Both the position numbers and the translations under genes were made by a program. This document shows positions 40,506 through 52,664 of a DNA stretch of 64,000 nt, piece by piece (position 1 is the stretch's first letter; every line of letters starts with the position of its first letter). Under the pieces are notes generated by a model. The model did not search any database. It was not told the DNA's origin and saw nothing but the letters and a program-made list of their open reading frames with translations. The stretch is from contig NZ_JATACI010000002.1 of NCBI RefSeq assembly GCF_037892195.1, positions 2,914,001-2,978,000 on the forward strand, in the 5' to 3' direction. This DNA comes from Yoonia sp. GPGPB17. Its GTDB lineage: Bacteria; Pseudomonadota; Alphaproteobacteria; Rhodobacterales; Rhodobacteraceae.

Positions 40506-41680
40506 ATGGTATTTCCCGAGCGGTTTTCGGACCTTCCGGCAGCGACTTGGCCACGCTTGCGTGCGCTTCTTGACGTGCCGACAAAGGCGTCCGAAACCAT
40601 AAACATGACGATTGGCGAACCGCGCCATGCGTTTCCTGCCTTTGTGGGCGACATACTTGCAGCCAATCTGGCGGGTTTTGGCAAGTATCCTGAGAACTAT
40701 GGAACATCTGCTTTGCTTGATGCCATTGGTGGTTTCCTCAAGCGTCGCTATGACATCGACGTGCCAAACGATCAGATTTTGGCGCTGAACGGCACCCGTG
40801 AGGGGCTTTATAACGCCGCCATGGCCCTGTGCCGGGAAGAGAAGAATGGCCAGCCGGTCATCTTGACGCCCAATCCGTTTTATCAGGTCTATGCGGTTGC
40901 AGCCCGATCCGTGGGGGCGGAGCCGGTCTATGTGCCTGCGACCGTCGAAACCGGCCATTTGCCGGATTTCCAAGCACTGCCTGTAGATGTGCTGGACCGC
41001 ACAGCGATCGCCTACATCTGTTCGCCTGCCAACCCGCAAGGCGCTGTGGCGAATGCGGACTATTGGCGCAACCTGATCGCCTTGGCCGAAAAACATGATT
41101 TCATTATCTTTGCAGATGAGTGCTATTCGGAGATCTACCGTGAAACGCCGCCCCCGGCGCGTTGCAGATCGCCAAAGAGATGGGCGCACATCCTGAACGG
41201 GTTTTGATCTTTCATTCGCTGTCAAAACGGTCGAACCTGTCAGGTCTGCGTTCTGGCTTTTGCGCAGGCGGTCCAGAATCTATCGCCCGTTTGCGTAGCC
41301 TGCGCGCCTTTGCCGGGGCGCCTTTGCCAGAGCCTTTGCAGGCCGTCGCCACTGCGGTGTGGAATGATGAGGCGCATGTGGTTGAAAACCGCGCCCTCTA
41401 TCATCGCAAGTACGAGATTGCCGATGATATTCTGGGTCACGTGCCCGGCTACCACTCCCCACAGGCAGGGTTCTTTTTGTGGCTGCCGACAGGTGACGGC
41501 GAAACAGCGGCAGTAAAGCTTTGGCAGGAGACAGGCGTACGCACCCTACCCGGGGCCTATCTGTCTCAGGAAGCAAACGGGACAAACCCCGGCAAGAATT
41601 ACATTCGGGTCGCCATGGTGGCCCCAACACAAGAAATGCAGCGCGGTCTGACCCTGATCCGCGACTGTTTGTACGATTGA
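40506..41680 (+). CDS. Class I/II PLP-dependent aminotransferase (frame broken at 41156-41157)
   Basis: The product starts MVFPERFSDLPAATWPRLRA and has YICSPANPQGAVANADYW, FADECYSEIY and the PLP lysine in HSLSKRSNLSGLRSGF. After ETPPP the frame is lost: CCCCCGGCGC is read where CCCCCGGGCGC (Pro-Gly-Ala) fits, one G short. The restored protein has 391 residues. Members placed like this are often annotated as succinyldiaminopimelate aminotransferase (DapC); this is plausible but not proven. ftsK begins 12 bases after the stop. Confidence 0.87.
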
Positions 41681-41691
41681 GGAACGAGCGT

Positions 41692-44580
41692 ATGGCATCT
41701 TACCAATCCCGGCGGCGCGATCCGCTTCTGGACAGCACAACGCAGGCAGCGATTGAGAAACGCACCAAAGAACTTGTGGGTCTTGGTCTGATCTTTGTCG
41801 GTCTGCTGATTGCTGCGATGGTTGGCAGCTATTCCCCTAGCGATCCAAGCTGGATTTCTGCGACCGATGCCCCCGTGCAGAACTGGCTGGGCCACTTTGG
41901 TGCCTCGACTGCGGCGCCTTTGATGATGGTGATCGGTCTTGGGGTTTGGGTCGTACCCTTGGTGCTGATCATGTGGGGTGTTCGTTTTGTGATGCACCAC
42001 GGGCAAGAGCGCGCGATTGGCCGTCTGATCTTTGCGCCTGTGGCCGTGATCCTGGCATCCGTGCATGCCGCGACTTTGACGCCGGGCATTGATTGGCCTG
42101 CGAACTTTGGTCTTGGTGGTTTGTTTGGCGATACCGTTTTGGGTGTCATTTTGACGATTGTGCCTGTGGGCGCGATCTTTGGCGTCAAGCTTTTGTCGTT
42201 CCTGACAGGCGTTGCGTTGTTGGCGCTAATGGCCTTTGTGCTGGGCTTCACGAAGTCTGAGATGAAGGTAGCGGGCCGTTTCGTTCTGCTGGGAACCGTG
42301 TTGCTATATGCCACGTTGTTACGTGTGTTGGGTAAGGGTGCAGCCCTTTCAGCCCAGGCGGCGCAAGGGATGAGCAGCACCGTTCAAGCCCGCCGCGAGC
42401 AGATGCATGAGGCCCGCGCGGCGCGCGCCGAAGAACCCACAATGGAAGACGCGTTTACCGTGCCGCCACTGAAGGATGACGTCCGCACCCGTGCGGCCGC
42501 TGTTGTGCGTGCAAACCCCGTCGTGCCAACAAGCGAGCCGCCTTTGACCGCGCCCAAGATGCCGCATGGCGCCGCCGCTGTCTGCGCCAGCCCGCGCAAC
42601 AACCCCCGAACCGCAGGGCGGTTTTTTGTCTGGCTTGCTCAAGCGCAATGATACCATGCCCGAGCCCGAATTGGTGACACCAGATGCCGTCCGGCAGGAT
42701 GTACTCGAGGCTGGCAATCCTGACCGCGTCAGCGCGCGTATCGCTGATGCGATCAAGAGCCGCGCTGTGCCGCCGTCCCCCACCGGCGTGCGGATTGAGC
42801 CCTCATTAACGGCGGGCCGTGGTCCTGCACCATTGGTGTTTGAACCAATGGGTGACGATGAGCCGTTGGTTGAGGGGATCGAAGAAGCCCCCGCATGGCC
42901 GAACCGCATATGCCAATTCCCGAGGCGCATGTGCCCACACCCCCGGTCATGGCCCCTGCGCCAGAACAGCGTAGCGTCGTGCAGCACCCACCCAAGCGTG
43001 CGCCCGCTCCGTCTCGCCAAGCCAGGGCCGAGGCGCAGCCTGCGCTGAAGTTTGATGATAAATATGCTTCTTACGAGCATCCGCCGTTGGGCCTTTTGAC
43101 CAATCCGATTGAAATTCAACGGCATCATCTGAGTGACGAGGCTTTGGAAGAAAACGCCCGTATGCTGGAAAGCGTGCTGGATGACTATGGCGTGAAGGGT
43201 GAGATCGTTTCTGTTCGTCCGGGTCCTGTGGTTACAATGTATGAGTTGGAACCTGCGCCCGGTTTGAAAGCCAGCCGCGTCATTGGCCTGTCTGACGACA
43301 TCGCCCGTTCCATGTCGGCCCTGTCTGCGCGTGTTTCCACTGTGCCTGGCCGATCGGTCATCGGGATCGAATTGCCGAATGAAAACCGCGAAAAGGTGGT
43401 TCTGCGTGAAATCCTCTCGCACCGCGATTTCGGTGACGGCAATCAAAAGCTGCCTTTGGCGCTGGGCAAGGATATCGGCGGCGATCCTATCGTGGCCAAC
43501 CTTGCCAAGATGCCTCACCTGCTGATCGCGGGTACGACGGGCTCGGGTAAGTCCGTGGCGATTAACACGATGATCCTGTCGTTGCTTTATAAGCTGACAC
43601 CGGAAGAATGCCGGATGATCATGATCGACCCCAAGATGTTGGAACTGAGCGTCTATGACGGGATTCCACATCTGCTCTCGCCTGTTGTGACCGATCCCAA
43701 AAAGGCTGTTGTCGCCCTGAAATGGGTCGTGGGCGAGATGGAAGAACGCTATCGCAAGATGTCCAAGATGGGCGTGCGCAACATCGATGGCTTCAATGGT
43801 CGGGTGAAGGATGCACTGGCCAAGAATGAGATGTTCAGCCGGACCGTGCAGACCGGGTTTGATGACGAAACCGGCGATCCGATCTTTGAGACCGAGGAAT
43901 TCCAGCCGGAAATCCTGCCTTACATCGTCGTCATCGTGGATGAGATGGCTGACCTGATGATGGTTGCGGGGAAAGAGATTGAAGCCTGCATTCAGCGTTT
44001 GGCGCAGATGGCGCGTGCCTCGGGTATTCACCTGATCATGGCGACGCAGCGCCCATCGGTTGACGTGATTACCGGCACAATCAAGGCAAACTTCCCGACG
44101 CGGATTTCTTTCCAGGTCACGTCGAAGATCGACAGCCGCACAATTCTTGGTGAGATGGGGGCCGAGCAGCTGTTGGGCATGGGTGACATGCTTTATATGG
44201 CTGGTGGGTCCAAGATTACCCGTGTGCATGGCCCGTTTGTGAGCGATGAGGAAGTCGAAGAGATCGTCAATCACCTCAAAGGCTTTGGACCACCGGAGTA
44301 TATGTCAGGTGTGGTTGAAGGGCCGTCTGATGATCAGGAAAGCAGTATTGATCTGGTGCTGGGTCTGGGCGATGGGTCCGACAGCGAGAATGCGCTTTAT
44401 GACACCGCCGTGGCGATTGTGATCAAGGACCGCAAGTGTTCCACCTCTTACATCCAGCGCAAATTGGCCATTGGCTATAACAAGGCCGCGCGTCTGGTGG
44501 AACAGATGGAGGATGAGGGTGTGGTGAGCGCAGCAAACCATGTTGGCAAACGTGAGATTTTGGTGCCCGAGCAGCACTAG
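41692..44580 (+). CDS. ftsK: DNA translocase FtsK (two compensating frame breaks)
   Basis: The N-terminal part has four or five membrane helices ([20 protein letters not shown] and following). The C-terminal motor has [20 protein letters not shown] (Walker A), [14 protein letters not shown] (Walker B) and the DNA-reading gamma domain ([20 protein letters not shown]). The linker between about 42565 and 42890 is in another frame ([20 protein letters not shown]). It enters near 42560-42600 by a net +1 change of unclear nature and returns at a CCCCC run (42888-42892) by a one-base loss. The outer parts share one frame, 963 codons in total. FtsK pumps DNA at the division septum and activates XerCD resolution. 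Confidence 0.92.
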
Positions 44581-44682
44581 AGATCATGGAGTCGGGCCTG
44601 GGTGATCCATGCCCGGCGCTTTACTTTCCGCGCCCTTCGACACCATGTTGTGTGGCATGCTTGTTTGGCCGCGAAGGTAACG

Positions 44683-45957
44683 ATGATGACGGCACTCTCA
44701 CAACCCCTGACCTTGCCCTGCGGTGCGCGTTTGAAAAACCGGATCGTGCGCAGCGCAATGACCGAGGCCTTGGCTGATCGCAAGGACTGTCCCACGCCAG
44801 GGCACCAAAAACTGTACCAGCGCTGGTCTGAGGGCGGGCTCGCATTGCAGATGACCGGAAATGTGATGGTCGACCGACGCTATCTGGAACGGCCCGGCAA
44901 TGTGGTGGTCGAGGATGAAAGCGCGTTGGACGAATTGCGCGGCTGGGCGCAGGCCGCCAAATCAGGCGGCAATCAGGTCTGGATGCAGATCAGCCACCCG
45001 GGGCGGCAATGCCCGATTGTCGTAAACGCCCGTCCGCTGTCGCCCTCCGCCGAAAAACTCAAGATCATGGGACAATTTGGCAAGCCGCGTGAGATGATCG
45101 TCGATGATATCGAGGATGCCATTACGCGATACGCCAACACAGCCCGGATCGCGCAGAAGGCAGGTTTTGATGGGGTGCAGATCCACAGCGCACATGGCTA
45201 TCTGGTCAGCCAGTTTCTGTCGCCGATCACGAACCGACGCACAGATGAGTGGGGCGGCGCGCTTGAAAACCGTGCGCGGTTTCTGCGCCGTGTTTACGCA
45301 GCAACCCGTGCGGCGGTTGGTGCGGACTTCCCAGTGGCAGTCAAACTGAACTCGGCCGACTTTCAGAAAGGCGGGTTTGATCTGGAGGAATGCGCGCAGG
45401 TGGCACGCTGGCTCGAACAGGACGGGATTGACCTGATCGAGCTTTCGGGCGGCACCTATGAGCAGATGAGTTTCGTTAACGGCACTGAGGATGATCGGCG
45501 TGAAAGTACACAGCGCCGCGAGGCTTATTTTCTGGAGTATGCCAAGGTCGTACGGCAGGCGGTAACTGTACCCATCATGGTCACGGGCGGTTTTCGCAGC
45601 CGATCCGCGATGGAGCGCGCTTTGACCGAAGACGGGATTGACCTGATCGGTTTGGCCCGCCCTTTCTGTGTACAACCTGATGCGGCAGACGCGTTGCTGA
45701 GTGGTGCAAGTGAAAACGTCGGGATCGAAGAAGACGGGCTTGTTATTGGGCGCGGATGGTTGGGCGTGAACACCAAGAGCTGGCTTGCCGGTCTGATCAA
45801 TACGGTTTCACGGGTGGAGTACTATGTGTGGCAAATGACGCGGATGTCGCGCGGCCTCGCACCGATGTCGGAGGCCAGGATGAACGCGATTGGCTGTTTT
45901 ATCTGGTATGTCGGCCGGACTACACGGCTTGGTTTGCAGCGCAAGTTACGCAGGTAG
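44683..45957 (+). CDS. NADH:flavin oxidoreductase, old yellow enzyme family
   Basis: The 424-residue TIM-barrel FMN protein has LKNRIVRSAMTEALAD near the N-terminus, the substrate-binding pair in GVQIHSAHGYLVSQFLSPIT, then NRRTDEWGG, and a VTGGFRSRSAMERAL phosphate-binding strand. The C-terminal 70 residues go beyond the barrel and include a possible helical anchor. There is no iron-sulfur or NAD-domain extension. It probably reduces an activated double bond; the substrate is unknown. Two adjacent ATGs (44683, 44686) follow AAGG. Confidence 0.87.
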   Translation: MMTALSQPLTLPCGARLKNRIVRSAMTEALADRKDCPTPGHQKLYQRWSEGGLALQMTGNVMVDRRYLERPGNVVVEDESALDELRGWAQAAKSGGNQVWMQISHPGRQCPIVVNARPLSPSAEKLKIMGQFGKPREMIVDDIEDAITRYANTARIAQKAGFDGVQIHSAHGYLVSQFLSPITNRRTDEWGGALENRARFLRRVYAATRAAVGADFPVAVKLNSADFQKGGFDLEECAQVARWLEQDGIDLIELSGGTYEQMSFVNGTEDDRRESTQRREAYFLEYAKVVRQAVTVPIMVTGGFRSRSAMERALTEDGIDLIGLARPFCVQPDAADALLSGASENVGIEEDGLVIGRGWLGVNTKSWLAGLINTVSRVEYYVWQMTRMSRGLAPMSEARMNAIGCFIWYVGRTTRLGLQRKLRR

Positions 45958-46051
45958 GGCTTGCCGGCGTTTTGTTGGCATCCTGATACAGATCAAAGTG
46001 TAGGCGCGTTTGCTGCGATAGAACTGGGGTAACCAAAGAAGGAAGTGCCCT

Positions 46052-46459
46052 ATGTACAAGAATATCCTCGTCCCCGTGTCATTTGAAGCGGACCGCAACG
46101 CCCAAGGCGCGATGGAAATCGCCAAGGCGCTGCGCGCAGAGGGCGGCGCGATCACTTGCCTGCATGTGATGGAAAAACTGCCCAAATATGCCACTGAGTA
46201 TCTGCCGGAAGGTCACCTTGAGGCGGCGAAGGCTGATGTGCTGGATGGTTTGAAATCGTTGGTCGAAGGTGTCGACAACGCCGCGACCATCGTGATTGAT
46301 GGCCATTCATCGCGTACTATCCTGGCCCATGCCGACAACAATGACGTTGATCTGATCATCGTCGCCAGCCACCAACCGGGCATGCAGGACTACCTGCTGG
46401 GGTCCACTGCGGCCAAGGTTGTGCGACACGCCAAATGTGCGGTGCATGTCTTGCGCTAA
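46052..46459 (+). CDS. Universal stress protein A family protein
   Basis: The 135-residue product starts MYKNILVPVSFEADRNAQGA and ends with the ATP-loop-like DLIIVASHQPGMQDYLLGST followed by AAKVVRHAKCAVHVLR. This is the single-domain UspA fold with a G-x-GS/T-like nucleotide-binding loop. AAGGAAG precedes the ATG. It stands alone between the OYE and DMT genes. Confidence 0.92.
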   Translation: MYKNILVPVSFEADRNAQGAMEIAKALRAEGGAITCLHVMEKLPKYATEYLPEGHLEAAKADVLDGLKSLVEGVDNAATIVIDGHSSRTILAHADNNDVDLIIVASHQPGMQDYLLGSTAAKVVRHAKCAVHVLR

Positions 46460-46497
46460 TGCTGGCCTTGCAAGGACGGCGCTGATACCTCCGCGCC

Positions 46498-47399
46498 ATG
46501 CCAGTCTTATCCGATAACATCCGCGGTGCGCTGATGATGATGGGCGCGATGTGCGCCTACACGTTCAATGACGCCTTTATGAAGGCGTTGGCGGATGAGA
46601 TACCGTTGTTTCAGGCGATCTTCTTTCGGGGCGTGGGCGCGGTAGTTTTTCTGGCGATCATGTGCAAAATGCTGGGCCAGCTACGGTTCCGGTTTCCGCT
46701 GCGCGACTGGGGCTTTCTATTGTTGCGCACGGCGGGCGAGCTGGGTGGCACGTTCTTTTTCTGACCGCCCTGTTCAATATGCCCATCGCGAATGTCAGCG
46801 CGATTTTGCAAGTGCTGCCGCTGAGTGTCAGCCTTGTCGCGGCCCTGTTTCTGGGCGAGGCGCTGGGCTGGCGCAGACTGACCGCGATTTTTGTGGGGTT
46901 TATTGGGGTGATGTTGATCATTCAGCCCGGTGGCGCAGACTTCAGCATATACAGTATTTACGCGTTGGGTGCCGTGGCCTGTGTCACCCTCCGCGACATT
47001 GCTGTGCGGCGTATGTCACGTGATGTGCCTTCTGTGTTTGTCGCTTTGATCGCGGCGGTCGGTGTGACCGGTCTTGGCGGGGTCGGATCGCTCTTTGTCG
47101 CGTGGCAGCCATTCTCGATGACCTCTGGCTTGCAACTGGCCGGTGCGATGTCGTTTCTGATCTTTGGCTATATCGCCTCGGTCAGTGCCATGCGGTTTGG
47201 CGAGATCGGGTTTGTTGCGCCCTTCCGGTATACCAGCCTGTTGGTCGCATTGGTGCTAGGCGTGTTGGTGTTTGATGAATGGCCGAATACGCTGGCCCTA
47301 ATCGGTGGTGCAGTTGTCGTGGCGACGGGGCTGTTTACACTTTACCGCGAAACCAAGCTACAAATCCGGCACAGGGTTGTGCCCGACCGGATCAGGTAA
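46498..47399 (+). CDS. DMT/EamA family permease (frame broken at 46756-46760)
   Basis: The N-terminal part (DNIRGALMMMGAMCAYTFND) stops after GELGGTFFF; the remainder (LTALFNMPIANVSAILQVLP onward) continues one base out of register. TTCTTTTTCTGACC is read where one more T gives Phe-Phe-Phe-Leu-Thr. The restored protein has 300 residues and ten predicted membrane helices in two EamA repeats. The family exports or imports amino acids, nucleosides or drugs; the substrate is unknown. The ribosome site is weak. Confidence 0.87.
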
Positions 47400-47401
47400 G
47401 G

Positions 47402-47989
47402 TCAGTTGCGGCTGCCGTAAAACACGCCTTCGACGTCGAAATCGAGGTCGCCTTCGGCTTGACCGCTGGCGGCACCATAAACTGCATCACCGCGCCCAAA
47501 GTCATCGCGCACCTGCCCATCAAGGATCAGCAGCATCTGTGTGTCGACAGTTGTGCCGCTGTTGTTCACCCCGGATAGATTGCCAGAGGCGAAGGCATCA
47601 AGCTGCCCCGCTGTCTCGACACCATCCAGAATGAGTCGGCCACCAAGACGTTGGTCCGCCATCTCGTTTGCATCAAGCACGTTGATATTGTCCACCGAGC
47701 CGCGAACCGTGTTGCTGGAAAACCCAACATTCATATTCAAATCACCCAGAATACTGCCATTCACGTCTCCGCGCACGTCGGCGCCCAATTGACCCGTATA
47801 GGTCACGCTGCCTGTGGGCAGGTTGCTGAAGCTGGTCTGCGGCGCATTGCTGATGGCGGCGGCCTCGGCCAGCGCATCGCGCATATCTGCGTTGTTGACG
47901 GTGGGCGGGTTAGGTGTCGCGGTCCCGCCGCCGACGCCACAGGCGGACATGGCGATCAGGGTGATGAGGCTGGCTGCGGTACGGACCAT
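47402..47989 (-). CDS. Putative lipoprotein with TbpB-like repeat character
   Basis: The 195-residue product starts MVRTAASLITLIAMSACGVG, a signal peptide with lipobox MSAC. The mature part is rich in Gly, Asp and short beta-strand patterns (SVTYTGQLGADVRGDVNGSI, NVGFSSNTVRGSVDNINV). It resembles the small barrel of transferrin-binding-protein-like lipoproteins seen in roseobacters; this is a weak resemblance. GGAG precedes the ATG at 47989. It converges with the DMT gene, with two bases between stops. Confidence 0.7.
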   Translation of the reverse strand: MVRTAASLITLIAMSACGVGGGTATPNPPTVNNADMRDALAEAAAISNAPQTSFSNLPTGSVTYTGQLGADVRGDVNGSILGDLNMNVGFSSNTVRGSVDNINVLDANEMADQRLGGRLILDGVETAGQLDAFASGNLSGVNNSGTTVDTQMLLILDGQVRDDFGRGDAVYGAASGQAEGDLDFDVEGVFYGSRN

Positions 47990-48395
47990 TGAAGTATCTC
48001 CATCATGACTGGTGGCGGCAAAGATGCGCCTTGAATGTCAGGATGGGCGTGGCCACATCTGCTAAGCAATAAAGACTGACTGATATGCGATAGCGACCGA
48101 GTGTTATTGGTCATGTGACGTCATGGTCAGGCCAGGGGGATGGGCCGCTGTTGACAGGCATTCCGACTCCTCCTATACGCCGCTCATCCGGGCTGAGGGT
48201 CACCCCTCGTCGTCCCGATATCATACCACGTAGTGGCCAAGAACCGAGCGCCTTTAGCTTTGTTCCTCTGGAGCTCACCGCACCGAACCTCCGGTAAGGG
48301 TTCGACTGCGGAATTTTTGTGCTTTCCGAAGTGAAAGCATTTTTGAAACCCGCGTTTGCCGGACGCAAAATGTGAATAGATGGGAACATCAAACG
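47990..48395. other. 406-base spacer upstream of rpsL
   Basis: This spacer holds the str-operon promoter (48151-48179) and a leader of about 210 bases before rpsL. I see no gene in it. Confidence 0.6.
48151..48179 (+). promoter_or_regulatory. Promoter of the str operon (rpsL-rpsG-fusA-tuf)
   Basis: TTGACA (48151-48156), a 17-base spacer and TATACG (48174-48179) form a near-consensus sigma-70 promoter. The segment GACTCCTCCTATACGCC around the -10 recurs with one change upstream of rpsJ (53644-53660). Confidence 0.8.
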
Positions 48396-48767
48396 ATGCC
48401 AACGATTCAGCAGCTGATCCGCAAACCGCGCCAGCCAAAAGTCACCAAGTCCAAGTCGCAGCATATGGAAGGCTGCCCACAAAAACGCGGCGTCTGTACG
48501 CGCGTTTATACAACGACACCGAAGAAGCCGAACTCGGCCATGCGTAAGGTTGCCAAAGTGCGCCTGACAAACGGTTTTGAGGTCATCTCTTACATCCCCG
48601 GTGAAAGCCACAACCTTCAGGAGCACTCAGTGGTTCTGATCCGTGGCGGCCGTGTCAAAGACCTTCCAGGTGTGCGTTACCACATCCTGCGTGGTGTGCT
48701 TGATACACAAGGTGTCAAAGACCGTAAGCAACGCCGTTCGAAGTACGGCGCGAAGCGTCCTAAGTAA
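48396..48767 (+). CDS. rpsL: 30S ribosomal protein S12
   Basis: The 123-residue product starts [20 protein letters not shown] and has [12 protein letters not shown] and [12 protein letters not shown]. The lysines linked to streptomycin resistance (in PKKPNS and RVKDLPG) are both wild-type. It is the first gene of the str operon; rpsG follows after 12 bases. Confidence 0.98.
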   Translation: MPTIQQLIRKPRQPKVTKSKSQHMEGCPQKRGVCTRVYTTTPKKPNSAMRKVAKVRLTNGFEVISYIPGESHNLQEHSVVLIRGGRVKDLPGVRYHILRGVLDTQGVKDRKQRRSKYGAKRPK

Positions 48768-48779
48768 GGAAGAGATTAG

Positions 48780-49250
<471 letters not shown>

Positions 49251-49265
49251 AAGGAAGCTATCAAG

Positions 49266-51383
49266 ATGGCACGCGAGTATCCCCTCGAACTTTACCGTAA
49301 CTTCGGCATCATGGCGCATATTGACGCCGGTAAGACCACATGTTCCGAGCGTATCCTGTACTACACAGGTAAAGAGCATAACATCGGCGAAGTGCATGAT
49401 GGCGCGGCGACCATGGACCACATGGAGCAAGAGCAAGAGCGTGGTATTACCATTACCTCTGCTGCGACAACCACATTCTGGGAGCGCACAGAAGATGGTG
49501 AAACTGCTGACAGCCCCAAGCACCGCCTGAACATCATCGACACCCCCGGCCACGTTGATTTCACCATCGAAGTTGAGCGTTCTCTGGCTGTGCTTGACGG
49601 TGCGGTTTGTGTGCTTGACGCCAACGCCGGTGTTGAGCCGCAGACAGAAACTGTTTGGCGTCAGGCTGACCGCTACAAGGTGCCGCGCATGGTCTTTGTC
49701 AACAAAATGGACAAGATCGGTGCTGACTTCTTCAAGTGTGTTGAAATGGTCGAAGACCGTACAGGCGCACGTGCATTGCCCATCGCATTCCCCATTGGTG
49801 CGGAAACTGAGCTAGAAGGCCTGGTTGACCTTGTGACCATGGAAGAATGGCTGTGGCAGGGCGAAGACCTTGGTGCGTCCTGGGTCAAAGCGCCGATCCG
49901 TGACAGCTTGCAGGATACTGCCGCCGAGTGGCGTGAGAAGCTGATCGAAGGTGCGGTTGAGCAAGACGACGATGCAATGGAAGCGTATCTGGAAGGCAAT
50001 GAGCCTGACGTGCCAACATTGCGCAAGCTGATCCGCAAGGCGTGTCTGTCCATGGCATTCGTACCTGTTCTGGGTGGTTCTGCATTTAAGAACAAGGGTG
50101 TTCAGCCGCTGTTGAACGCTGTTGTCGACTATCTGCCAAGCCCGCTCGACGTTGTTGACTACATGGGCTTTAAGCCCGGCGACGAAAACGAAGTCCGTGA
50201 CATTGCCCGCCGTGCGGACGATGACATGGCGTTCTCTGCGCTGGCGTTTAAAATCTGGAACGACCCGTTTGTTGGCTCGCTGACATTCACACGGATCTAC
50301 TCTGGTACATTGGAAAAGGGCGACACGTTCCTGAACTCCACCAAAGGCAAGAAAGAGCGCGTTGGCCGCATGATGATCATGCACTCCAACGACCGTGATG
50401 AGATCTCCGAAGCATTCGCTGGTGATATCATCGCGCTGGGCGGCCTGAAGGACACAACAACAGGGGACACATTGTGTTCTGTTGCTGATCCGGTTGTTCT
50501 GGAAACAATGACATTCCCCGACCCTGTGATCGAGATCGCCGTTGAGCCTAAGACAAAGGGTGACCAGGAAAAGATGGGCATCGCCTTGCAGCGTCTGTCT
50601 GCCGAAGATCCATCCTTCCGTGTGGAAACTGATCTGGAATCCGGTCAGACCATCATGAAGGGCATGGGCGAATTGCACCTCGACATCCTTGTTGACCGCA
50701 TGAAGCGCGAGTTCAAAGTCGAAGCAAACATCGGTGCGCCACAGGTAGCCTATCGTGAAACCATCGGCCACGAGGTCGAGCATACCTACACCCACAAGAA
50801 GCAGTCTGGTGGGTCTGGTCAGTTCGGCGAAGTGAAGATGATCATCACACCGACAGAGCCCGGCGAAGGGTACTCTTTCGAGAGCCGCATCGTTGGTGGT
50901 TCTGTGCCTAAGGAATACATTCCCGGTGTTGAAAAAGGCATCCTGTCCGTCATGGATAACGGCCCATTGGCTGGCTTCCCTGTGATCGACTTTAAGGTGG
51001 CCTTGATCGACGGGAAGTTCCACGATGTTGACTCGTCCATCATGGCGTTCGAAATCGCGGCCCGTATGTGTATGCGTGAAGGCATGCGCAAAGCTGGTGC
51101 GAAACTGCTCGAGCCGATCATGAAGGTTGAGGTGATCACACCTGACGAATACACCGGTGGTATCATCGGCGACCTGACATCACGTCGGGGTCAGGTACAG
51201 GGTCAGGACACACGCGGCAACGCTATTGCTATCGACGCAATGGTGCCTCTGGCGAATATGTTTGGCTACATCAACACGCTGCGCTCCATGTCTTCGGGTC
51301 GCGCGCAGTTTACGATGCAGTTTGACCACTACGATCCAGTGCCAAGCAACATCTCGGAAGAGATTCAGGCAAAATACGCATAA
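49266..51383 (+). CDS. fusA: Elongation factor G
   Basis: The intact 705-residue GTPase shows [17 protein letters not shown] (G1), [16 protein letters not shown] (G3), [10 protein letters not shown] (G4) and the domain IV loop [14 protein letters not shown] segment ([15 protein letters not shown]). It drives translocation. A palindromic repeat element fills most of the 87-base spacer to tuf. Confidence 0.98.
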   Translation: MAREYPLELYRNFGIMAHIDAGKTTCSERILYYTGKEHNIGEVHDGAATMDHMEQEQERGITITSAATTTFWERTEDGETADSPKHRLNIIDTPGHVDFTIEVERSLAVLDGAVCVLDANAGVEPQTETVWRQADRYKVPRMVFVNKMDKIGADFFKCVEMVEDRTGARALPIAFPIGAETELEGLVDLVTMEEWLWQGEDLGASWVKAPIRDSLQDTAAEWREKLIEGAVEQDDDAMEAYLEGNEPDVPTLRKLIRKACLSMAFVPVLGGSAFKNKGVQPLLNAVVDYLPSPLDVVDYMGFKPGDENEVRDIARRADDDMAFSALAFKIWNDPFVGSLTFTRIYSGTLEKGDTFLNSTKGKKERVGRMMIMHSNDRDEISEAFAGDIIALGGLKDTTTGDTLCSVADPVVLETMTFPDPVIEIAVEPKTKGDQEKMGIALQRLSAEDPSFRVETDLESGQTIMKGMGELHLDILVDRMKREFKVEANIGAPQVAYRETIGHEVEHTYTHKKQSGGSGQFGEVKMIITPTEPGEGYSFESRIVGGSVPKEYIPGVEKGILSVMDNGPLAGFPVIDFKVALIDGKFHDVDSSIMAFEIAARMCMREGMRKAGAKLLEPIMKVEVITPDEYTGGIIGDLTSRRGQVQGQDTRGNAIAIDAMVPLANMFGYINTLRSMSSGRAQFTMQFDHYDPVPSNISEEIQAKYA

Positions 51384-51386
51384 GCG

Positions 51387-51447
51387 GTGCGGCGGGGTGA
51401 ACCCCGCCCTACCACCCCCACGTAGGGCGGGGCCAACCCCGCCGCAC
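51387..51447. repeat. Nested palindromic GC-rich repeat between fusA and tuf
   Basis: An outer 12-bp pair (GTGCGGCGGGGT with ACCCCGCCGCAC) encloses an inner 11-bp pair (CCCCGCCCTAC with GTAGGGCGGGG). Each arm is also a small hairpin of its own (GGCGGGGTGAACCCCGCC and GGCGGGGCCAACCCCGCC). This is REP/BIME-like architecture. It leaves only about 23 bases before the tuf start. Confidence 0.8.
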
Positions 51448-51470
51448 AACAAAATCGAAGGAGGCCTCTC

Positions 51471-52646
51471 ATGGCTAAGGAAAAGTTTGAACGTAACAAG
51501 CCGCACGTGAACATTGGTACGATTGGCCACGTTGACCACGGCAAGACGACGCTGACAGCGGCGATCACGAAGTACTTTGGTGACTTCCAGGCCTATGATC
51601 AGATCGACGGCGCGCCCGAAGAAAAGGCCCGTGGTATCACGATCTCGACCGCGCACGTTGAGTATGAAACAGAGACCCGCCACTACGCGCACGTCGACTG
51701 CCCCGGCCACGCTGACTACGTCAAGAACATGATCACCGGTGCGGCGCAAATGGATGGCGCGATCCTGGTTGTGAACGCCGCTGATGGCCCAATGCCACAG
51801 ACACGCGAGCACATCCTGCTGGGCCGTCAGGTGGGCATCCCTTACATGGTTGTCTACATGAACAAGGTTGACCAGGTGGATGACGAAGAGTTGCTGGAAC
51901 TGGTGGAAATGGAAATCCGCGAGCTTCTGTCCTCTTACGAGTACCCTGGCGACGACATTCCTGTGATCCCGGGTTCGGCTCTGGCCGCGATGGAAGAGCG
52001 TGACGAAGAGATCGGCAAGAAATCCATCGAAGCCCTGATGGAAGCTGTGGACACATACATCCCGACACCAGCCCGTGCGGTTGACCTGCCGTTCCTGATG
52101 CCCATCGAGGACGTCTTCTCGATCTCTGGCCGCGGGACTGTTGTGACCGGCCGTGTTGAACGTGGCGTGATCAATGTTGGTGACGAGATCGAAATCGTCG
52201 GGATCCGCGACACAGCGAAAACGACCTGCACAGGCGTTGAAATGTTCCGCAAGCTCTTGGACTCCGGTGAAGCTGGCGACAACATCGGTGCGCTGCTGCG
52301 CGGCGTGGACCGTGACGGTGTTGAGCGTGGCCAGATCCTGTGCAAGCCGGGTTCTGTGAAGCCACACACCAAGTTCGAGGCCGAGGCCTACATCCTGACC
52401 AAGGAAGAGGGTGGCCGTCACACGCCGTTCTTTGCCAACTACCGCCCACAGTTCTACTTCCGGACCACAGACGTGACCGGTACTGTTGAGCTGCCAGCGG
52501 GGACAGAGATGGTGATGCCGGGCGACAACCTGAAGTTCAACGTCGAGCTGATCGCCCCCATCGCGATGGAAGACGGCCTGCGCTTCGCCATCCGCGAAGG
52601 CGGCCGCACCGTCGGCGCTGGCGTCGTTTCCAAAATCGTCGAGTAA
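51471..52646 (+). CDS. tuf: Elongation factor Tu
   Basis: The intact 391-residue GTPase has [16 protein letters not shown] (G1), [13 protein letters not shown] (G3) and [18 protein letters not shown] (G4). It delivers aminoacyl-tRNA. GGAGG precedes its ATG. Relatives often carry two tuf genes; only one is in this window. An in-frame GCT-GGC Ala-Gly pair at 52272-52277 is intact here, unlike in several neighbours. Confidence 0.98.
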   Translation: MAKEKFERNKPHVNIGTIGHVDHGKTTLTAAITKYFGDFQAYDQIDGAPEEKARGITISTAHVEYETETRHYAHVDCPGHADYVKNMITGAAQMDGAILVVNAADGPMPQTREHILLGRQVGIPYMVVYMNKVDQVDDEELLELVEMEIRELLSSYEYPGDDIPVIPGSALAAMEERDEEIGKKSIEALMEAVDTYIPTPARAVDLPFLMPIEDVFSISGRGTVVTGRVERGVINVGDEIEIVGIRDTAKTTCTGVEMFRKLLDSGEAGDNIGALLRGVDRDGVERGQILCKPGSVKPHTKFEAEAYILTKEEGGRHTPFFANYRPQFYFRTTDVTGTVELPAGTEMVMPGDNLKFNVELIAPIAMEDGLRFAIREGGRTVGAGVVSKIVE

Positions 52647-52664
52647 ACACGACTGACCAAACAC

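Noticed and set aside
42349-44274. A 641-codon open frame antisense to ftsK
   Set aside because: It has a His/Arg-rich composition typical of a shadow frame and no recognisable domain, whereas FtsK motifs are clear on the other strand.
48516-48675. Streptomycin-resistance changes in rpsL
   Set aside because: Both relevant lysines (PKKPNS and RVKDLPG) are the wild-type residues.
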